Shown here: piece after piece, positions 44,440 through 55,465 of the stretch | How the letters are laid out: each line of letters opens with the position of its first letter | Position numbering within the stretch: the first letter of the stretch is position 1 | Source: Petaurus breviceps papuanus | Lineage: Eukaryota > Chordata > Mammalia > Diprotodontia > Petauridae | Assembly: GCA_028583685.1 (NCBI GenBank) | Contig: JAMXIF010001253.1 | Span: forward strand, 70,533,255-70,597,254 | Direction: 5' to 3' | Length of the DNA: 64,000 nt | Position numbers and translations under genes: made by a program | The notes under the pieces: generated by a model | The model's input: only the letters and a program-made list of their open reading frames with translations | The model's database searches: none | Told to the model about the DNA's origin: nothing

Positions 44440-44760
44440 GCACTCAAAATTCTGCCTCCAACCTTACTTTTCAACTTTATCTCCCTCTACTCCCTCTCAC
44501 ATACTTCATGTTCCGGCCTAAGTAGGTAACTTGCTATTCCCCCAAACTTACCAAGAGGTATGCAAAACTACCCTCACACCTTTTTTCATGTTGTTCCCTA
44601 TTTCTACGATGCCTTCTCTCTGTACCCCATGTTGGACTGTTCATGTACTAACCATTATTCTGACCCCATATCAAATTCTACCTTCTCCTTGAAATCATAC
44701 TTAACCTCCAGAGGGAAAGACTTTTTCCCTCATCTGATTGTAAGGAATTCTGAATTCTTC
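44440..44760 (+). mobile_element. L2 fragment
   Basis: 'tctgcctccaaccttacttt', 'ttcatgttgttccctatttc', 'taccttctccttgaaatcat' and 'ttttccctcatctgattgta' match the forward L2 region after the reverse transcriptase. The frame at 44560-44796 includes STFSLKSYLTSRGKDFFPHL, similar to the L2 C-terminal segment. Confidence 0.65.
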
Positions 44761-45389
44761 AAACTTGTACTATGTTGTAATGTTAATGGGATATAAGATC
44801 TTCCCTGTCCATTAATAGGCCTCAGGTGGAGCCCATTAAGAGAACCTCACTTAGGGGAGGCTTGCTTGTAGGAAGGTTTTTCACACCTTTTGCTAATTTC
44901 TAAATAGGCAGTGATTCACAAGGGTTGAGATGCCTAGCTCTGAAAAGTGCATATATGCTCTGAGGCGGTATTTTGCTTTGGAGGTTCACTTATGAGAAGG
45001 AGCTTGTGATTTCCTGGTTGAGATTCTGAGTGGCCATATGTTCAGAGCTCCCTGATTGCTCAGATGTAAATGTTCTCTCTATCCACGGGTGTATGTAAAG
45101 TGTATAGTTGATTCAGCCAGTCACAGCCCTGTCTGCTGGTCTTTTCTCTGCTTGTATTTTCTCTGTATTTCCTCTGTTTGTATTTTCTCTGAAGTTCAGG
45201 GTTTAGGAAGGTTTAGGACTATTCCCCTGAACTAGTGAATATAATTTTAAAAGACTGTTAACCCCTTAAATAGCTATCTTTCCCAGTAAAGCAGAATCTG
45301 TGCTAGCAGTCATCTGAGTATGCCAGTGGAGTTGCTGCTACATATACTTACCTGTGTACACAGTTTAGCCACTATATTATAAACTTTTT
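44761..45389. other. Unassigned sequence, possibly repeat-derived
   Basis: Less AT-rich than its surroundings and carrying a three-fold local repeat of 'tttgtattttctctg'-like units (45151-45200). I cannot assign a family. Confidence 0.35.
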
Positions 45390-45482
45390 AAGGACTGAGA
45401 CTATGTCACAACTGTCTGCTATTTCCCTAATAATTAGCCTACAGCATTACACACACACCCTTAATAAATGAATTGAAATGTT
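45390..45482 (+). mobile_element. L2 3' end
   Basis: 'tttaaggactgagactatgt' then 'cacccttaataaatgaattg' marks a diverged L2 terminus. Confidence 0.6.
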
Positions 45483-46104
45483 TAATTCATTCAGTATATT
45501 TAATTCCCATCTATTCATCTGTCAGCATTTTTGATGCTGGCTCTCCTTGCCATAATCTGACAAAGTTATGCTTTAAACAAAGAATGTATTCATTCCATGC
45601 ATGTAGAGTTCCACTTCTAATCTTGATTCTGAGATTTGGAGTTGGAGTAGCAGGTAATTACATCAAAATTGCACCCATATATACCCAGACTCACATAGTC
45701 AACCAATAAGACTGGGAAAGAAGTGTCAACATGGCCATACAACACATGGCCCATAGCAAAGTTATTTTGCAATGCCTACCGTTTTATAGTAAATCATGAA
45801 AAAAAACTTTCAGCGTTGAGACTATGGAGGAGAAATAAAGTATAGATTACCCCCTTCCGCTTACCATAAGAAGACATGTAAAAGAATTCCAGACATTGTG
45901 TCTTATGCTTTTTTCATGATCTGTGGCTCTCAGAAAACTCTGTCTTCTATTACTTTAATGTATAAGTAGTAAGTACTTAGAAAACAGCATATGAAATGAT
46001 TTATTTATTCATTTATTAAATATGAATTAAAAGTGAAGTATATATTATATCCACTTGAAATACATCAGAGTTTTACCTACACAGCTTCCAACTCAAAATA
46101 CAAT
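45483..46104. other. Unassigned sequence
   Basis: No recognised repeat or exon. Confidence 0.4.
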
Positions 46105-46378
46105 GGAAAGAAGGAAGGAAGGAAGAAAGGAAGGAAGGAAGAAAGGAAGGAAGAAAGGAAGGAAGGAAGGAAGGAAGGAAGGAAGGAAGGAAGGAAGGAA
46201 GGAAGGAAGGAAGGGAATGAGGGAGGGAGGGAGGGAGGAAGGAAGAGAGGAAGGGAGGAAGGAAGGAAGGGAGGAAGGAAGGGAGGGAGGGAGGAAGGAA
46301 GGAAGGAAGGAAGGAAGGAAGGAAGGAAGGAAGGAAGGAAGGAAGGAAGGAAGGAAGGAAGGAAGGAAGGAAGGAAGG
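46105..46378. repeat. (GGAA)n array, 274 bp
   Basis: A long purine/pyrimidine asymmetric tetranucleotide array, GGAA with embedded GGGA, GGGAGGGA and GAAAGGAA variants in the middle. All four long frames over it (KEGR or LPSF repeats) are translation artefacts. Confidence 0.97.
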
Positions 46379-48132
46379 CTTTAGGAATGAAAATAGCCTT
46401 TCCAAAAGAATAAAGAATAACCATAAGGTTTTCAGAAAGTACAACTATTTATTTGAAAGAATTCCTTATTAAGAGTAATGGAGAAGCCAACTACAATTAT
46501 GGGGTTATTCTAGGAACAGATATAAGCACCCCCCAAGAATCCCATTTTGTTCTGATCTTATGGGAAATATTTATGAGCTGGAAGACAACACGAGATTGAT
46601 CTGCAAATGAGTAAATACATCAGGCAGTTCCCTTTGCTAGAATGATTCTAAAGGGAATGGGATATTGGACTGCTCATTTACATGTTGGTCCCCAGAATAT
46701 TTTTTTAAGTTCACAGCTATTTAAAGAGCCCTTTTCTCCAAAGCCTGGGAACAAACCAAAAAGTGTGAACTCCAGTGACATGGCCAATGAACTGTTCTTT
46801 GTATAGCTCTTAAGAAGACAACAATCATCTCATTTGGAACATAAATATTAGTGTTAGGTATTTATCACTAAATTGGCACTATGCCAACCACTGCACATTT
46901 CTCTTTTTGAAGAAAAGATCTCTAAGAGCACAAAGGCTCCTTTTCCATCTTTATCTTAGTAATACTAATGTCCCAGAGAGCCCCATTAATTTCTGCCTCT
47001 CAAGAAAAGGCAGTGTCTCACCCCCTTCTTGGGAATGTCATTCTTATTTATAAGCTTGCAGTTGAGGGGGGGGGGGCATTCTGTTTCTCTGTATCTTTCC
47101 TTTTCTCCTTTATCTTTTTTCTAACCACAGTAATATTTCTTACCACAATACTCATCCTTTGACAATCCCACAATTCTCAATTTGAACACAATACTTTATA
47201 GATAGTGCATACTTAAGAAATACCTTTTGAATGAATGAATTGCCACAGAAAAAAGTATTATTTCAAATTTATATCCTCTACTTCATAAAGAAAAGACCAC
47301 AGTTCACTTGACCATGTTTCTATATGGATTATCAGACATATATTTTCTTATGATAAAGCCACTTGCTTTTGAAGTTTTTTTTTCCCTCACATCTTTCCAG
47401 ACAGCATAATTCATCATTATTCATGAAATGCCTGAACCAATGCCCACAGGGCAATTGTGCTAACCAGAGCACAATGTAGATCATCTCTGCCCTCAAGAAA
47501 CTAACCATCGAAGGCAATACTAGTGCAACAGAAATGGACATTCCCTGTAACACAAACCATTCAACCCTGAACAAGTTCCTGAAGGAAAAAAAAGTATTTT
47601 CTTAAGTACAAGCACTTGGAAGGGTATAGTTTTGTAGGGTTGCAAATGAAGCAGAGGGAATCCTGGGAGTTGTATTTTACATATATTGGAAGACAGGGGA
47701 AATCCATCTCATTTCCCATTCAGAGAGGTGATAGGATATCAAGAATGAATACAAATGAACTAAGAGAACTCCAGTGTTTCTTTGTCTTCTTAAAAGAGAG
47801 GGCTAGCTCTTCTGAGATGGGATTATTGTTTTAGATGTGGTCCAGTAATAGATTTCATCAGTCTCATTCACAAAGCACAGATCAACTTTGATACATGACC
47901 AACCCCACAGACAGGACTGGGAGTTCAATTCCCAGTCACTTTAGTTAGTAGCACTCAAACAGGAACAATGGTCTGGTTGCTTAACCTCCTGATGAAGGAC
48001 TATGCAGGAAAAACACATAAAGGCAATTCGATAAATTAATTACATAGGAGTTGTTTAAGAACAATAAACTGTAAATAGCAACATCCATACCAGAAGACCT
48101 AGCTAGATAGTTCTGTCAACACCCAATGTGTG

Positions 48133-48134
<2 letters not shown>
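46379..48134. other. Mostly unassigned sequence
   Basis: I recognise only a weak L2 terminus at 47190-47245 ('aaataccttttgaatgaatg') and an L2-like patch near 47488 ('tctgccctcaagaaactaac'). A G-run of 11 is at 47066-47076. 46450-46800 looks unique and repeat-free. Confidence 0.4.

Positions 48135-48171
<37 letters not shown>
48135..48171. repeat. (CA)n microsatellite
   Basis: An uninterrupted CA dinucleotide run of about 18 units. Confidence 0.95.
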
Positions 48172-48173
<2 letters not shown>

Positions 48174-49194
48174 CATCTTCTTTCTAGTCTCTCTTGTTTT
48201 CTTCTGCTCCCATGACAGCTAATACCAATTTCCAACTATAACTTCCAACAACAAATCTAATTTTTTCCACTTCAGGAATCAAATGAGAATATTTAGCATT
48301 TATCTTATTGACTTTTAACTTTCAAAGTACAATATGTCTTACATGAAGCAGATGAATGACACAGATCCAATAAGGTAATATTTGTAAAGTGTATAACACA
48401 GAACCTAGCACACAGTTGCAGATAAATGCAAACTATTATTATAAATACTAGCTATATATTTTCATACTACCAAGTTCACTAAAGAAACTGAGGGAGGAAA
48501 AGTGACTTACAAAGGTCTCAAGTCATGTTGAGAGGACAGGTAGAATATGGCCTCTGAGGCTCCACCTATTCATGAACAAAGATAATATCTAGTATTCTGG
48601 AGCTCTTAAAGGAGCATAGGAAGTCCTGACATGTAGTAGTCAGCTGAGTGACAGTGAGGTGGGTTGGAAAGCATACTTTTCATATCAAAAGAAAAGGCAG
48701 AAAGCCCACTGGAAAGAAATAAAATATCATCAAGGACTCTCTAGCATAACAGAAGCAATTTGTCAAAGTACATCATAGGACTGATATACAAGTGTGACAA
48801 ACAAGATTGTTAAGGGCCTGAGTTTCTTGCTCCCAGCAAGTATGAAGGGCAGGAATACATTGCAATAATTTGCAGAGAACAAAAAAACATTTTTGCTTCC
48901 ACCAGTGCCAAGTAACAACTACATATGAGTATGTTAGAAAATAAAGCAAATTATCCAAAGAAACCACTTGCATCTGTAAAAGTTACCAGAGAAAATGATT
49001 TTTTGAGTGTCCGGAAGAAGATAACCAGGATGATGAAGGACCTCCAGGTAATGCCACATAAGAATCAGATGAAAAAATTGATGCCATAGAGCTTGGTGAA
49101 GAGAAATCTTGGGGATGGGAAAGGTTATCCCTTCCTGAGTCCTAAACCCTATGCTTCTTAGAATTAGGCAAAATATTGCATCAGCTTTTTCACT
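48172..49194. other. Mostly unassigned sequence
   Basis: A short MIR-like patch at 48380-48450 ('aacctagcacacagttgcag') is the only recognisable content. Confidence 0.4.
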
Positions 49195-49530
49195 ATTTCA
49201 TGGTCTGACCTGCAAACTACTTAAATCCATAGCTCTTTTTCATACAAACTGCTTTCTAGGGAGTCTTCCTCCATAATATACTTGCTAAGTTGATTTTTAA
49301 CACAAATTTAAGGCTTTACATTTCTCTTTAGTATATTTATCTTATTAGATTTGGCCCAGCTTTTTAGCCTGTTGAGATCTTTACAAATTCTGATTTTGTC
49401 ATCTAAAGTGTTAGGTATCTTTCCCAGCTTTGTGTCATCTGCAAATTTGATAAGCATGAAATCTCTGCCTTTATTTAAATTATTAATAAAAATGTGAAGC
49501 AGCATAGGGATGACCATAGATCCATAGACC
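49195..49530 (-). mobile_element. L3/CR1 reverse-transcriptase fragment, reverse
   Basis: The minus-strand frame 49517 down to 49308 reads HIFINNLNKGRDFMLIKFAD then DTKLGKIPNTLDDKIRICKD. It holds the CR1/L3 palm motif FADD (about 49434-49445) with both aspartates intact, followed by LNRLKSWAKSNKINI. It is a short relic of the polymerase core with no start or other domain. Confidence 0.85.
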
Positions 49531-49734
49531 TTCTACTATATACTTCCTTTCATTAGTGGCTATAAGTTATCACTTCCTGTAGCTTCTACCTTTCATAATA
49601 TTTCTCATATATGTCTTTTTCTTTCCTCTGACACTGCCATAATCCTAATGCAGTCCCTCATTTCCTTGCACCCCTACCATTAATAATCCTACAGTATTTT
49701 GCCTTAGTAAGACCACATCTGGACTAATAATTAT

Positions 49735-49845
49735 AATGATATTAACAATATTTACATAGTGCTTTAAGGATTACAAAGTACCTTACATGAGCTATCTCTT
49801 TATATTCTCATTATAACCTTCTGAGGAAGGTGAGATTGTTGTCAT
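49735..49845 (-). mobile_element. MIR/CORE-SINE fragment, reverse
   Basis: 'atttacatagtgctttaagg' then 'attacaaagtaccttacatg' and 'cattataaccttctgaggaa' is the reversed CORE-SINE 3' segment. Confidence 0.6.
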
Positions 49846-49849
49846 TACT

Positions 49850-50150
49850 TCCAGGAGCCACATTTTAGGAAGAGTACTATGAAATTCAATGTGTCCAAAG
49901 TGGAGTCACGAAGTCCATGTCAAGCAAATAGTACAAGGAATTGGGTGTGTTTAGCTTAGGGAGAAGGCTTAGTTAGGATAAAAGAACTGTCTTCAAGTAT
50001 CTGAAAGAACATCGTATAGAAACATAATTCAATTTCTTCTTCTTGCCTCAAAAGAGCAAAACTAGGAGCAATGGTTGGAAGTTAAAAGGAAACAAGACTT
50101 CAGTCTGACATAATTTCTAAAAATTCTAACAATTGGAGCAATACAAAAGT
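49850..50150 (+). mobile_element. L3/CR1 3' region
   Basis: 'gtgtttagcttagggagaag', 'aactgtcttcaagtatctga', 'aaaactaggagcaatggttg' and 'gaagttaaaaggaaacaaga' follow the forward L3/CR1 3' end. Its orientation is opposite to the RT fragment 320 bp upstream, so these are two copies. Confidence 0.72.
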
Positions 50151-50631
50151 TGAATATAGAGAAATGGAGAGGGGAAAATCTCAAGGGGAAAAATGAAAAA
50201 GAAAAAGAAAAGAAGTCTAGTAATAGCAAATCTCCAAGTATACTACAAAATAGTAATTGCCAAATCTATTTAGTACTGAATAAAAAACGGAGAGGTTAAT
50301 CAGTAGAACAGACTAGTAACACAAAATACATAAGCATACAAATGTAATAGCAAATGTCTCAATTAACCTAAAGACACTTCCTGTTGGGCACTCCTTATTC
50401 AACAAAACTCCTGAGGAAATTGGAAATCAATCTGGCGGAAATTAGATAAAGACAAATATCTTAAATAGTATATGAAGTTGAGCTCCAAATATATGTATGG
50501 CAGATATAAAAAGCTATATTATAAACAAATATAGAAGAAGGAAGGAAATGTATTTTGTTACTATGAACAGGAAAAAAGTTCATGACAAAATAAATGAGAG
50601 GATCACAGAAGATAAAATTGGCAATTATTTC
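50151..50631. other. Unassigned sequence
   Basis: AT-rich; nothing recognised. Confidence 0.4.
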
Positions 50632-50645
50632 ATAAAATTAAAAAG

Positions 50646-50913
50646 GCAGCTAGGTAGTGCAGTAGATAGAGAATTGGGCTTAGAATCAGAAACACTCATC
50701 TTTAGGTGTTCAAATGTGACCTCAGACATTTACTAGCTATGTGACCCTGGGAAAGTCCCTTAACCCTGTTGACTTCAGTTCCTCATCTGTAAAATGAGCT
50801 GAAGAAGGAATGGCAAACCACACCAGTATCTTTTGCCAAGAATACCCAACATGGAATCACAAAGAATCAGATATCACTGAAAAGACTGAACAGCGGTAGC
50901 ACATATAATTTAA
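50646..50913 (+). mobile_element. MAR1-type SINE
   Basis: 'gcagctaggtagtgcagtag', 'gtgttcaaatgtgacctcag', 'aaccctgttgacttcagttc', 'agaaggaatggcaaaccaca' and 'tcttttgccaagaataccca'. An imperfect TSD of about 13 bp (50632-50645 and 50914-50926) is visible. Confidence 0.82.
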
Positions 50914-51799
50914 AAGGTTTTGCGACTTCCAGGAGCAAAGATGACAAAATAAGCAGGAAATCACCATAATTCTCCCATATTCACCCCTCCAAACAATCAT
51001 AAAATAATGCCCCAAAACAAATCCTTGAACAGCAGAACCAGCAAAAAGACAGGGTAAAACAATCTTTCAGCCCAAGAAAATCAGAAGGTTAGGAGGAAAG
51101 GTCTATCTCACTTGGGTGAGCACAGTCCAACACAAGAAGCATCCCAGCAACAAGTCCTGTCTCAGCAAACCAGTGGGAGATCCTGAGCTCTGGTGAATGG
51201 AACAAGCAAACACCAACACCAGCACCCAACACATGCTTTAGCTTGGCCCTGGGCAAACTAGTAGATACCAACACTACAGGTGCCTAAGCAAATGGATAGA
51301 TACTACATTCTAGACTTCACATATAACCAGCATAACCAGGCTTTGGAAGCTGCCAATGTTGGTCCCCACCTTGCTTCAATGTATCCCAAGGCAGACAGGT
51401 AGCCACCAGCTCCAGGACTGCCATATGCTTCAGTGTGCCTCAGGAAGCAGGCAGAAGCCAGCACAGGAACACCCTCCACCAACCTCAAAACATGACAGAC
51501 ACCAGCACTAGGATCCTGGCTCAGCACCAGGTAAGCTGCCAGACCCCTATGGCCTCCAGCAGTGCCACCCTCAACCTCCCCCTTTTAGAGCATCACCAGA
51601 GACTAGGGTCCCTCATGGGCCTCAGGACAATATTGGTGCAGCACCAGGTAAACAGCCAGGGTCTTCAGACCTGGACACAAGAAACCTAAGACAGTGCCCC
51701 CTTCACCCCAGGAGCAGAGCTCAAATTTAAAAGAAAGGAAAAAAGCCAAAAAAGATTAGGAAAAACAATAAAAAAAATAATCTGGCAATAGAAAGTTAT

Positions 51800-52760
51800 T
51801 ATGGTGACAGAGAAGATCAAGGCACAAGCTCAGAAGAGGACAATAATATCAAATTACCTGTGGAGAAAATGCCAAAGAAAAATGGGAAGTGGTCTCAAGT
51901 CCAGAAAGAATTTGTGCAAGAGCTCCAAAAGGAGCTTAAAAGTCAAATTAGAGAGACAGAATAAAAATCAGGAAAACAAATGAGAGTGATACAAGAGAAA
52001 TATGAAAAAAGAGTCAACAGCTTGTAAAAAGAAAATAGCTGTTTAAAAAGTACAACTGGCTAAATGGAAAAGAAAGTACAAAAAGCTAACTGAGGAAAAC
52101 AACCCCTTAAAAGATAGAATTGGGCAAGTAGAAGCTAATGACTCTAAGAGACATCAAGAATCAATAAAACAAATTCAAAAGTATGAAAAAACAGAAGAAT
52201 ATGTAAAAGACCTAATTTGAAAAACAACTGGCCTGAAAAATAAAGTCAGGAGAGACAATGTCAGAATCATTGGGCTACCTGAAAGCCATAATCAAAAGGA
52301 CCTGGACAGCATCTTTTAAGAAATTATCAAGGAAAATGCCCTGATATCCTGGATACAAATGGCAAAATAGGCACTGAGAGAATCCACCAATAACCTCAGG
52401 AAGGAGATTCCAAAATAAAAACTCAAGGGAACATCATAGCCAAATTTCAGAACTATCAAGTTAAGGAAAAGATACTGCAAATGGCCAGAAAGAAACAATT
52501 GAAATAACATGAAGCCACAATCAGGATTATACAAGAATTAGCAGTTGCAACATTAAAAGATCAGAGGTCATGAAACATATTCCAGAAGGCTAAGGAGCTA
52601 AGACTACAACAAAGAATCACTTACCCAGCAAAATTAAGCTTAATACTTAAAGGGAAAAAGTGGTTATTCAATGAAATAGAAGGATTTCAAGCTTTCATAA
52701 GAAGACCACAATTAAATCAAAATTTGATCTCCAATATCAAGATTCAAGAGAAGCATAAAG
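51800..52760 (+). pseudogene. Old L1 ORF1, decayed
   Basis: Pieces of ORF1 are readable in shifting frames: the N-terminal KWSQVQKEFVQELQKELKSQ, coiled-coil RRDNVRIIGLPESHN, and late 'agaatcacttacccagcaaa' (RITYPAK). Multiple stops and indels show it has long been inactive. Confidence 0.75.
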
Positions 52761-53239
52761 AAATTGAAAAAGATAAGAAAACATAAGGCATTCAATGGAG
52801 CTAAACTGTTTACAACCCTATATGGAAAGATAATACTTGTAATTCTTAAAAAATGTATCACTACTAGAATAGCTAGAAGGAATATACATAGACAGAGGGT
52901 ACAGATATAAGGTGAATCTGAGGGAATGACAAAAAATTAAGGGATGAGAAAGAGTAGTACACTAGGCATAGAAGGAAAGGAGAGGTAGAACAGGGTAAAT
53001 TATTTCACATGAAGAGGCACAAAAGACCTGTTAAGGGTGGGCAGTGGGCATCACTTGAACCTTACTCTCATTAGTATTGACTCAAAGAGGGAATAATATA
53101 CACAATTAGTTGAATATAGAAAATTACCTTAACCAACAGTGAAGTAGAAATACCCTTGAAGCAGAGAGACACACATAGAGTAACAGTAAGGGACTGGAGC
53201 AGAATCTTTTATGCTTCAGCTGAAATAAAAATAAATAAA

Positions 53240-54610
53240 TAAATAAATAGACCCAAAAAAACAGGGTTAACAATCCTGATCGTAGACAAAGTAAAAGCAA
53301 AAACAGACCTAATAAAAAGAAATAAGGAAGGAAATTACATATTGTTAAAAGGTGCCATAGTCAATGAAGCAATATCAATACTAAACACATATATACCAAG
53401 TGATATAATGTAAAAATTCTTAAAGAAGTTAAGTGAGCTATAGTGTTGTGACCCCAAGGTTTCTAGCTGTCTTACCTCTGTTTCCAGGCCCTTGGTGCAC
53501 ACCCAGCCACGTCCTGCATGGTCTCATAAAGGAGTCAATGGAAATGGAAAGAGGTACAGCTTTATTGGCAGGACAGGCGTATTGTTACATCTCTCCCTCT
53601 ATCCTAGCCCCCCTCATGCTTTAGCCCTTAAATCCCCAAGAATGCACTTGCAGAGCTCTTGGACACCTCATGAGGCAAAGTAGGGGGCCAATCAGAGAAC
53701 AGGGAGGTTGTGTCCAGAGCAGTTTGTGTACTCCTACCCGCTTACCCTTAGTCCCAGAGATTAGTCTCAGGGTAACAGGGTAAATTGCATGACAGCACAC
53801 AGTCTGGGCGCTTTGGCACTTCCTAGGGGTTAGGGTGCCCTGACTATAGATGAGATCAGCATATATCACTGACTATTCTGTATCTTGTTATGTTAGACCT
53901 GAACTCAGAGAGGCTGCCTGACACCCAAAGAGGGGCTACAGACCCCAACACTATAGGAAGAAATAGACAGTAAAATTATACTAGTGGGAACTTAACTGCC
54001 CCCCTTTCAAAACTTGATAAATCCAACCAAAAATAAATAAGAAACAAAGGGGGTAAATAGAATATTAGAAAAGTTATATATGAGAGACCTTTGTAGAAAA
54101 CTGAAAACAGAAAGTAATATACCTTTTCCTCAGCAGCACATGGTACCTACACAAAAAATTGACTATGTATTAGAGTATAAAAACCTCAAAATCAAATGTA
54201 GAAAGGCTGAAACATTAAATGCATTCTTTTCAGATCATAATGTAATAAAAATTACTTTCAATATCCAGCAGTAGAAAAATAGATTAATTAATTGGAATTA
54301 ATTGGAAACTAAATAATCTAATACTAAACAATATGTGGGTCAAAGAACAAATCATAGAAAAAAATCAACAATTTCATTTTTAAAAAATGATAACAATGGG
54401 ACAACATAGCAAAATTTATGGGATATAGCCAGAACAGTACTTAGGGGAAATTTTATTTCCCTAAATTCTTACATCAAACAAAATAGAGAAAGAACAGATC
54501 GATGAATTGGGCATGAAATTAAAGAAACTAGAAAAAATAACAAATTAAAAATCCCCAATTGAGCACCAAATTGGAAATCCTGAAAATCAAAGATGAGATA
54601 AATGATTGAA
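53240..54610 (+). pseudogene. Old L1 ORF2 5' part (endonuclease region), decayed
   Basis: Matches the younger copy at 62680-63480 in order: 'aggaaggaaattacatattg', 'gcaatatcaatactaaacac', 'atactagtgggaacttaact', 'ctttttcagatcataatgta'-like SDH block and 'gaattgggcatgaaattaaa'. The solo LTR splits it. Coding is broken at many points. Confidence 0.75.
53444..53950 (-). mobile_element. Solo LTR, class II-like (ERVK/beta-type by TSD length)
   Basis: A 507-bp fossil LTR bounded by TGTTG and CAACA, with perfect 6-bp target duplications 'ctatag' at 53438-53443 and 53951-53956. A polyadenylation signal AATAAA is present in reverse orientation near 53562, so the LTR is antisense to the host L1. No internal region is present, so it is a recombined solo remnant. 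The 6-bp duplication suggests a class II-type integrase; the exact family is unknown. It is younger than the L1 it sits in. Confidence 0.85.
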
Positions 54611-54913
54611 AAAAAAAAAAGAAAACTGTTGAGATGTGAAAAAAAAAAACAAGATAGATAAGCAGTATCAACAACATTGTGTGATGATCAGCTATGAATG
54701 ATTTAGCTCTTCTCAGGCAACACAATGATCCAAGACAAATACAAAGGACTCATTAAAAAAAAATGCTATCCACATGCAGACAAAGAATTAATGTACTCAG
54801 AATGCAAATCGCAGTATACTTTTTTCACTTACTTTATTTTTTTTGTTTTTTTTCTTTTCATCTGTTTCTTCTTTCACAACTGTGACTAATATGGAAATGT
54901 TTTATATAATCGC

Positions 54914-54914
<1 letters not shown>

Positions 54915-54963
<49 letters not shown>

Positions 54964-54973
54964 NNNNNNNNNN

Positions 54974-55029
<56 letters not shown>
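54915..55029. repeat. (GATA)n array with 10-N gap
   Basis: GATA repeat on both sides of ten Ns at 54964-54973, so the true repeat length is unknown. It lies in the 3' UTR of the old L1. Confidence 0.97.
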
Positions 55030-55030
<1 letters not shown>

Positions 55031-55364
55031 AATCGATATAAAATTGCCTACCATTTTAGGAAGAGGGGAAGGAAAGAACAGACAGAAAAAAAAACTGGGA
55101 ACTCAAAATCTTGTAAAAATGAATGCGAAAAATTGTCTTTATATATAATTGGGGAAAAAAACTAAAATAGCATTTAAAAAATAAAAACCAAAAGGTTCCA
55201 CACAAACAAAAGCATTGTAGGTAATATTAAAAGGGAAACAATTAGCCAGAGAAAAAAATTAACAGTATTTCTCTGATAAATATCCAAGATACATGAAGTA
55301 CTCTTTTACCAAACTCTTGACTTTTTTTCGTGATTTTCCTGCATCTAAAAAATTTCTTTTATCT

Positions 55365-55465
55365 TGGAGCTAAAAGAAAAAAACACTCCTTTTTCAATAA
55401 GAAATGTGAAATGGTCACAAACACAAAAAGAGCTCTTGGAAGAACTTTCAAAATACTTTTAAAAC
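55365..55465 (+). mobile_element. L1 ORF1 fragment
   Basis: 'cactcctttttcaataagaa' and 'gctcttggaagaactttcaa' match the ORF1 of the element at 59660-59750 almost base for base, in the same orientation. Confidence 0.75.

Larger units (their letters stand above)
50930..55189 (+). mobile_element. Old L1 with both ends, internally deleted
   Basis: It has a 5' UTR (50930-51790), decayed ORF1 (about 51800-52760), the start of ORF2 (about 53240-54610), then an abrupt change to the L1 3' UTR (about 54640-55180: 'caacacaatgatccaagaca', 'aatgcaaatcgcagtatact', 'gggaactcaaaatcttgtaa'). The reverse-transcriptase and C-terminal parts of ORF2 are missing. Possible TSD 'aaaaggtt' at 50922-50929 and 55190-55197. 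Secondary events inside are a solo LTR (53444-53950) and a GATA array with an assembly gap. Confidence 0.8.

Noticed and set aside
44770-45330. Possible LTR, based on base composition and a local three-fold repeat
   Set aside because: I could find no paired TG/CA ends with target duplications, so an LTR call is not supported.
46033-46444. Long frames encoding KEGR and LPSF repeats
   Set aside because: They are translations of the GGAA array in every frame, not proteins.
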